A DNA stretch of 64,000 nucleotides. Origin: PWQG01 sp050486205 (GTDB lineage Bacteria > Pseudomonadota > Gammaproteobacteria > Pseudomonadales > Pseudohongiellaceae). Of the stretch, positions 59,156 to 64,000 are shown piece after piece. The stretch covers positions 62,001 to 126,000 of the forward strand of contig JBJHCW010000003.1 of NCBI GenBank assembly GCA_050486205.1, given 5' to 3'. How positions within the stretch are numbered: position 1 is the stretch's first letter; every line of letters begins with the position of its first letter. Below the pieces are notes generated by a model. That model was given only the letters and a program-made list of their open reading frames with translations, had not been told where the DNA came from and made no database searches. The translations under genes and the position numbers were made by a program.

Positions 59156-60001
59156 GTGACTGCCTTTAACGGTTATCCCCTATCAGTGATTCTGGCCGTG
59201 TGCCTGCATGGCCTGATTATTGGTGCCGTGCTTTATATGGAGCGGGCCAGCTCACATCAGTCGGTTCTGACCATCCAGGCACCCGCCGTAAAAGCCATCC
59301 TGGTAGAGGAAAACCCGCAAGCCAGAAATGAGCGGGCGCAACAGCAGCGCCAGGACCAGCAACGCCAGGAACAGCAACGTCAGGAGCAGCAGCGCCAGGA
59401 ACAACAGCGTCAGGAAGAGCAACGGCGCCAGCAGGAAGAGCAGCGCGCCCGGGAAGAACAGGAGCGCCAACAGGCCGAGCAGCGCGAACGAGAGCGCCAG
59501 GCACAACTGCGACGCGAGCAGGAAGCAGACCGGCAACGGCAAGAGGAAGAAGAGCAGCGCCGTGCCGAAGAGCAGCGCCGTGCGGAAGAGCAACGACGAC
59601 AGCAGGAAGAGCAACGCCAGCAAGAGCAGGCGGCGAGAGCCGCTGCCGAAGCTGCCGATCGCGCAGCGGCAGATGCGCGGGAGCGCGCCGAAACCGAAGC
59701 CGAGATCATTGCAGCCTACACCGCAATCATTCATGATCTGGTACAGCAGCGCTGGTCGCGCCCGCCCAGCGCGCGCAACCACATGGAAGCGGTGTTGCGT
59801 ATCCGCCTGGTGCCAACAGGTGAAGTGGTGGATGTGGAGATAGTGCGATCGAGCGGCGATGCGGCGTTTGATCGATCAGCGGAGATGGCCGTGCGTTCGG
59901 TCGGCCGTTTCAGTGAGCTGCAGGGCATGCCACCCAGGCTGTTCGAGCGGAGTTTCCGCTCCCTGTTATTGACATTCAGACCGGAGGATCTAAGAAATTG
60001 A
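59156..60001 (+). CDS. tolA: Tol-Pal system protein TolA
   Basis: TolA, 281 residues, spans the periplasm between TolQR and Pal/TolB. An N-terminal membrane helix (LSVILAVCLHGLIIGAVLY) is followed by a long coiled coil of Arg, Gln, Glu and Ala (about residues 55-185), and a C-terminal domain with AIIHDLVQQRWSRPPSARN and LRIRLVPTGEVVDVEIVRSS. The coiled coil contains 15- and 18-base DNA repeats. The start is GTG. Its stop overlaps the tolB start as TTGA. Confidence 0.95.
   Translation: MTAFNGYPLSVILAVCLHGLIIGAVLYMERASSHQSVLTIQAPAVKAILVEENPQARNERAQQQRQDQQRQEQQRQEQQRQEQQRQEEQRRQQEEQRAREEQERQQAEQRERERQAQLRREQEADRQRQEEEEQRRAEEQRRAEEQRRQQEEQRQQEQAARAAAEAADRAAADARERAETEAEIIAAYTAIIHDLVQQRWSRPPSARNHMEAVLRIRLVPTGEVVDVEIVRSSGDAAFDRSAEMAVRSVGRFSELQGMPPRLFERSFRSLLLTFRPEDLRN
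59348..59422 (+). repeat. 15-bp tandem repeats in tolA
   Basis: Five 15-base units each encode RQ(E/D)(Q/E)Q. A second short array of 18-base units (EEQRRA) lies at 59549-59584. Codon-level similarity between units is high, so copy number could vary by slippage. Confidence 0.8.
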
Positions 60002-61314
60002 AGATACGTGATCTGCAGGTATTCCTGATCAGTCTGATGTTCTGTGCGGGTGTTTCGGCGGCCGAGTTGAACATCGAAATCACCCGGGGCGTGGACAATC
60101 CGATCGCCGTTGCCGTGGTGCCGTTTGCTTTTGATGGTTCGGGAAATCCTGCCGAGGATGTTGCACAGGTGATTGCCAGCAATCTCGAACAGGTCGGCGA
60201 GTTCCGTGCCCTGTCCCGTGCCAACATGCTGAGCATGCCGAACGAAGAAAGTGAAGTGCATTATCGGGACTGGCGAATCCTGGCGCAGCAGTATCTGGTG
60301 GTCGGCAAGGTGTCCCAGTCACCGGGCAGCCAGAATGTGCAGGTGCAGTGGGAGTTCTTTGACGTCATACGTGAACAGAAAGTTGTGGGCGAGGTGTTGA
60401 CCGGCAACGTCAGCCAGCTGCGTGACATTGCGCATGAGATCAGCAATGTGATCTACGAGGAAGTGACCGGGCGCCGCGGTGCGTTCACCACCCGGATTCT
60501 TTACGTCTCGGCCAATTCCAACAGCGGCGATATGGCGGACATGGTGTACCGCCTGCATATTGCCGACTACGACGGGCGCCGATCCCAGGTACTGCTTGAA
60601 TCCGCACATCCGATCATGTCACCCAGCTGGGCACCTGACGGTACCCGGATTGCCTATGTGTCATTTGAAACCATGTATCCGCGTATTTTCATCCAGGATC
60701 TGAACAGCGGCGAGCGCCGGCAATTGCCCGGGTTCAGCGGCATCAACAGCTCACCGGTCTGGTCTCCGGACGGGCGCCGGATGGCCATGGTGTTGTCCAG
60801 GGACGGCAGTCCCAACATCTATGTGATCGACCTCGAGACCGAGGAAATCACCCAGTTGACCGATCATCCGCGCGCCGAAACCGAGCCGAGCTGGACCCCT
60901 GACGGACAACATGTGATTTTTACATCCGATCGCACCGGTCAGCCACAGATCTACAAGACCGACCTCAATGGCGGCTTTCCCGAGCGCCTCACATTTGACT
61001 GTTTTTATTGTGCCAAGGGGCAATTCCTGGACGATGGCGTGAATCTGGTTCACGTTCGACGGGATACCCGCAACGACCGCAACTACAGTATTGCGGTGCA
61101 GAACATGGACACCCTGCGTGTGGTGACCCTGACTGATACGGCACTTGATGAATCTCCCAGCGTGGCCCCGAACGGCAGCATGATCATGTTCGGTACAACC
61201 TACAATGGACGCGGCGTTCTGGACGCTGTATCCATTGACGGACGTGTAAAGTTCCGTTTACCATCCACGCAGGGCGATGTGCGGGAACCGTCATGGTCTC
61301 CGTATCTTAACTAG
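59998..61314 (+). CDS. tolB: Tol-Pal system protein TolB
   Basis: TolB, 438 residues, is a periplasmic beta-propeller that binds Pal. A signal peptide (DLQVFLISLMFCAGVSAAE) precedes the N-terminal domain (VVPFAFDGSGNPAEDVAQVI, SRANML). The propeller repeats are visible as SPSWAPDGTRIAYVSFE, SSPVWSPDGRRMAMVLS and EPSWTPDGQHVIFTSDR. The start is TTG with GGAGG upstream, overlapping tolA. Confidence 0.97.
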   Translation: MKIRDLQVFLISLMFCAGVSAAELNIEITRGVDNPIAVAVVPFAFDGSGNPAEDVAQVIASNLEQVGEFRALSRANMLSMPNEESEVHYRDWRILAQQYLVVGKVSQSPGSQNVQVQWEFFDVIREQKVVGEVLTGNVSQLRDIAHEISNVIYEEVTGRRGAFTTRILYVSANSNSGDMADMVYRLHIADYDGRRSQVLLESAHPIMSPSWAPDGTRIAYVSFETMYPRIFIQDLNSGERRQLPGFSGINSSPVWSPDGRRMAMVLSRDGSPNIYVIDLETEEITQLTDHPRAETEPSWTPDGQHVIFTSDRTGQPQIYKTDLNGGFPERLTFDCFYCAKGQFLDDGVNLVHVRRDTRNDRNYSIAVQNMDTLRVVTLTDTALDESPSVAPNGSMIMFGTTYNGRGVLDAVSIDGRVKFRLPSTQGDVREPSWSPYLN

Positions 61315-61354
61315 TTGTTTTGAAAAATGTATTGTCTATTGGAGGACAAGAATA

Positions 61355-61906
61355 GTGGGTACGCATAAACAATTATTAAAACTTGTGTTTCTGGCGTTTG
61401 TCGTGCTCGGCCTGGCGGCTTGCCGGTCTACCGGTGATACTGAGGAAATGCCTGATACTTCTGCGCAGGATGCAGCAGCGGCTCAGGCTGAAGCTGCCCG
61501 TGCAGCACAGCTTGCTGAAGAAGAGCGCCTGCGTCGCGAGCGTGAAGCGCAAGATCGTGTTGAGCAGGCTGCGCTGAACACAACAGTGTTCTACTTCGAT
61601 TTTGACGTTGCCGAGTTCCAGCCGTCAGATCGTGAAACACTGATCATCCACGCCCGCAACCTGGCTGCCAACCCCAATCGTCGTGTACGACTGGAAGGCC
61701 ATGCTGACGAGCGCGGTACACGTGAATACAACCTGGCCCTGGGTGAGCGTCGTGCGAACAGCATCCGCGATTTCCTGATCGTCAATGGTGCTTCACGTGC
61801 GCAGATTGAAACCGTAAGCTACGGTGAAGAGCGTCCGGCCGTACGTGGTCAGACGGAAGAAGCCTATCGCCAGAACCGTCGCGTGGAAATCCACCCGGCC
61901 GGTTAA
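61355..61906 (+). CDS. pal: Peptidoglycan-associated lipoprotein Pal
   Basis: Pal, 183 residues, anchors the outer membrane to peptidoglycan. The lipobox is VLGLAAC, then a charged linker, then an OmpA-like domain with FYFDFDVAEFQPSDRETL and LEGHADERGTREYNLALGER, binding diaminopimelate. The GTG at 61355 with GGAGG upstream gives a proper lipoprotein signal; an earlier ATG inside tolB would not. Confidence 0.96.
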   Translation: MGTHKQLLKLVFLAFVVLGLAACRSTGDTEEMPDTSAQDAAAAQAEAARAAQLAEEERLRREREAQDRVEQAALNTTVFYFDFDVAEFQPSDRETLIIHARNLAANPNRRVRLEGHADERGTREYNLALGERRANSIRDFLIVNGASRAQIETVSYGEERPAVRGQTEEAYRQNRRVEIHPAG

Positions 61907-61912
61907 CGGACA

Positions 61913-62872
61913 ATGCTGATGAGAGTACCCCTTACAACGTTGGCAGGTGCATTGACCCTGTCACTAGGCCTTACCGCAGCCCACGGGGCTGCGGTATCGG
62001 TCGTTGTGCAGCCTGAAACACAGTTGTCGCCCATGTTTTCAGGGGGCTCGTTGTTCATTGGCAACGCCAGCGCTGTTGCTGGCAGTACCGGTGGCGCGGA
62101 TGTCGGCAGTATTACACCATATGCCCAGACGGGCAGCAGCGATGCGCTTATGCTGCTGCACGATCAGCTATCCTCCATGCGCTCGGAAGTTGAAACCCTG
62201 CGCGCCATGGTAGAAGAGCAGGCGAATGAAATACGACGCCTGCAGCGCGACTCCCGCGATCGTTATACCGATCTGGACTCGCGTATCAGTGGTCTTTATC
62301 AGGACATGGACGCCGGCGGCCTGCAGCCACCGGCAGCCAGTGGCAGCCTCATGCCGGTGCCCGAATCGTCGGCACAGCAACAGGCGCCTGCCCCTGGGGA
62401 CACCGGCTTTGGTGAGCCTGCATCGACCGATCAGCTTGCGGTGATCCAACCGCCGCAGACGTCTGCGCAGGACGGTGTGCTGCCGGATCCAGGCAGTATG
62501 ACTGAGCAGCAGTTGTACCAACACGCACTGGACATTCTGCTGCAGGACGCGGCTTACCAGCAGTCGATTGCGGAGTTTGATCAGTACCTGACGGTGTATC
62601 CGGATGGTCGTTTTGTGACCAATGCACATTACTGGAAAGGCCAGGCGCTTGTGAACCTGTCCGAATTCGAGCGGGCACGTGAGTCATTTTCAGTGATCGT
62701 CAATGACTACCCCGATGGTCGCAAGATAGACGACGCCATGTATTCCCTTGGCACGGTCTATCACCGACTGGGTGATGAAGCCCGTGCACGAGAACTTCTT
62801 CAGCAGGTAATGGCGCGATTCCCCAATACTTCAGCGGCGAATCTGGCAGATCTTTACCTGCGCTCTTTCTGA
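61913..62872 (+). CDS. cpoB: Cell-division coordinator CpoB (YbgF)
   Basis: CpoB, 319 residues, links Tol to peptidoglycan synthesis at the septum. A signal peptide (LAGALTLSLGLTAAHGA) is followed by a trimerising coiled coil (HDQLSSMRSEVETLRAMVEE, QANEIRRL). After a proline/glutamine-rich linker come TPR repeats (YQQSIAEFDQYLTVYPDGRF, ARESFSVIVNDYPDG, ARELLQQVMARFPNT). It follows pal by 6 bases. Confidence 0.95.
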   Translation: MLMRVPLTTLAGALTLSLGLTAAHGAAVSVVVQPETQLSPMFSGGSLFIGNASAVAGSTGGADVGSITPYAQTGSSDALMLLHDQLSSMRSEVETLRAMVEEQANEIRRLQRDSRDRYTDLDSRISGLYQDMDAGGLQPPAASGSLMPVPESSAQQQAPAPGDTGFGEPASTDQLAVIQPPQTSAQDGVLPDPGSMTEQQLYQHALDILLQDAAYQQSIAEFDQYLTVYPDGRFVTNAHYWKGQALVNLSEFERARESFSVIVNDYPDGRKIDDAMYSLGTVYHRLGDEARARELLQQVMARFPNTSAANLADLYLRSF

Positions 62873-62889
62873 GCCGGAACCCCCAAATC

Positions 62890-63564
62890 ATGAACTCGCC
62901 TGCGGTTGCCACCCAAAGCAGCCAAACACTGCGTATCAACGAGATTTTCTTTTCCCTTCAGGGCGAAACCCGCACGTCGGGCTTGCCGACAGTGTTTGTG
63001 CGTCTCACGGGTTGTCCGCTGCGTTGCCAGTATTGTGATACCGCCTATGCCTTCCATGAAGGTTCGCTGATGAGCCTTGAGCAAATCGATCAGCTGGTCT
63101 CACAATACAGGACCCGGCACGTGACCGTGACCGGCGGCGAGCCGCTGGCCCAGCCCAATTGCCTGCCCCTGTTGTCGCAACTTTGTGATGCCGGCTATCG
63201 TGTGTCGCTGGAGACCAGTGGTGCAATGGACATAGCCGGGGTGGATCCTCGGGTCGTGGTCATCCTGGACCTGAAAACCCCTGGCTCCGGTGAATGTGAC
63301 CGGAATCTGGAAAGTAATATCGGCCTGCTGAAACCCGACGATGAAGTGAAGTTTGTGATCTGCGACCGACGTGATTACGAATGGGCGCGGGCAAAAACGG
63401 ACCAGTTTGACCTGACAGCTCGTGTGGCTGAGGTGCTGTTTTCGCCCAGTTATGGCCAGTTGTCCTACCGGGAGCTGGCAGACTGGATTGTTGCCGATCA
63501 GTTGCCGGTGCGCATGCAGGTGCAACTGCATAAAATTATCTGGGGGGATGAACCGGGCCGATGA
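62890..63564 (+). CDS. queE: 7-carboxy-7-deazaguanine synthase QueE
   Basis: QueE, 224 residues, is a radical-SAM enzyme of queuosine precursor synthesis. The cluster motif is TGCPLRCQYCDTAYAF (CxxxCxxC), preceded by FFSLQGETRTSGLPTVFVRL. VTVTGGEPLAQPNC carries the SAM-binding GGE. It is in its common place after cpoB. Its stop overlaps the queC start as ATGA. Confidence 0.96.
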   Translation: MNSPAVATQSSQTLRINEIFFSLQGETRTSGLPTVFVRLTGCPLRCQYCDTAYAFHEGSLMSLEQIDQLVSQYRTRHVTVTGGEPLAQPNCLPLLSQLCDAGYRVSLETSGAMDIAGVDPRVVVILDLKTPGSGECDRNLESNIGLLKPDDEVKFVICDRRDYEWARAKTDQFDLTARVAEVLFSPSYGQLSYRELADWIVADQLPVRMQVQLHKIIWGDEPGR

Positions 63565-64000
63565 GTACTGAAAAACGCGCGGTGGTCCTGCTCTCCGGCG
63601 GACTGGATTCTGCCACCTGTCTGGCTGTTGCCCTGTCGCGGGGTTACGAGTGTGTGGCCATCAGTTTTGATTACGGACAACGGGCGGAAAGCGAGGTGCT
63701 CGCTGCTCGCCGGCTGTGTGAACAGAGCAATGTGGTTCATCGGGTGGTGCCATTGGCGCTGGGAAGCCTTGGTGGGTCGGCACTGACCGACCGCAGCCTT
63801 GCTGTGCCGGAGGAAGAAACCGCGGCCGGGGAAATCCCCATCACGTATGTGCCGGCCCGCAATACTGTGTTTCTGTCCTACGCCCTGGCCCTGGCGGAAG
63901 TGGTGGAAGCCGGGGCCATCTTTATTGGTGTCAACGCGCTGGACTACTCGGGTTATCCCGACTGCCGCCCGGCGTTCATCGAGGCTTTCGAGAAAATGGC
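63561..64000 (+). CDS. queC: 7-cyano-7-deazaguanine synthase QueC, 5' part (cut by window end)
   Basis: QueC turns the QueE product into preQ0 with ammonia and ATP. The frame is open from ATG 63561 to the window end, so about 146 residues are seen and there is no stop. The N-terminus has VVLLSGGLDSATCLAVALSR, the PP-loop (SGGLDS), then ISFDYGQRAESEVLAARRL and ITYVPARNTVFLSYALALAE, both typical. Cysteines for zinc lie in the missing C-terminus. Confidence 0.95.
   Translation, partial: MSTEKRAVVLLSGGLDSATCLAVALSRGYECVAISFDYGQRAESEVLAARRLCEQSNVVHRVVPLALGSLGGSALTDRSLAVPEEETAAGEIPITYVPARNTVFLSYALALAEVVEAGAIFIGVNALDYSGYPDCRPAFIEAFEKM

Noticed and set aside
1..64000. CRISPR arrays, defence islands, prophage genes or biosynthetic clusters
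   Set aside because: No spaced direct repeats, cas, restriction, phage structural, or multidomain synthase genes were seen on either strand.

Overview
The window looks like a stretch of chromosome from a polarly flagellated gammaproteobacterium. The signs are an intact aspS-yebC-ruvCAB-tolQRAB-pal-cpoB-queE-queC core, a FleQ-type flagellar master regulator, an Hda gene, flagellar promoters of the sigma-54 and sigma-28 types, and large TonB-dependent receptors. Genus is not decidable from the sequence alone; marine groups near Pseudohongiella or OM182 would fit, but that is a guess. I see no prophage, insertion sequence, CRISPR array or toxin-antitoxin pair.

Layout. Positions 1-9727 hold three tandem, closely related TonB-dependent receptor genes (the first cut by the window edge), each closed by its own strong terminator. 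The two complete copies carry a similar promoter and a roughly 140-nt 5' leader with two conserved boxes. Positions 9788-16043 are a mixed accessory stretch: an EAL protein, an MFS exporter, tRNA-Arg(CCT), a receiver-EAL protein, a GAF protein, a small unknown protein, and a pair of glycosyltransferase-like genes of the TIGR04283/TIGR04282 type.

Positions 16048-42894 are one flagellar block: ycgR, flgN, flgM and flgA on the minus strand; then cheV, cheR, flgBCDEFGHIJKL, flagellin, flaG, fliD, fliS and fleQ on the plus strand, with a FliT-like gene and one unrelated secreted-protein gene lying in reverse inside the block. The promoters suggest a full hierarchy: a sigma-70 promoter at fleQ; sigma-54 (-24/-12) promoters at flgA, flgN, flgB and probably fliD; sigma-28 promoters at flgM, cheV, fliC and fliD. 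The genes for the export apparatus, basal MS/C ring and motor are not here. FlgE, FlgK, FliC and FliD are all unusually long.

Positions 42902-52346 are housekeeping: DUF3108-purN-purM (minus), DUF2066-hda (plus), then DUF2069, wrbA, arsC-like, yihY, proS and an HU-like gene (minus). Positions 52671-64000 run on the plus strand: fmdB-type zinc ribbon, aspS, yebC, ruvCAB, the Tol-Pal envelope system, and the first two genes of queuosine precursor synthesis, with queC cut by the window end.

A recurring theme is cyclic di-GMP: two EAL proteins, the PilZ brake YcgR placed with flgN, and FleQ with its MFRS cyclic-di-GMP contact. I did not find a clearly unprecedented multi-gene system. The best candidates for something undescribed are the conserved leader of the TonB receptors, the shared extra domains in the flagellar axial proteins, and the secreted protein inserted between flaG and fliD.
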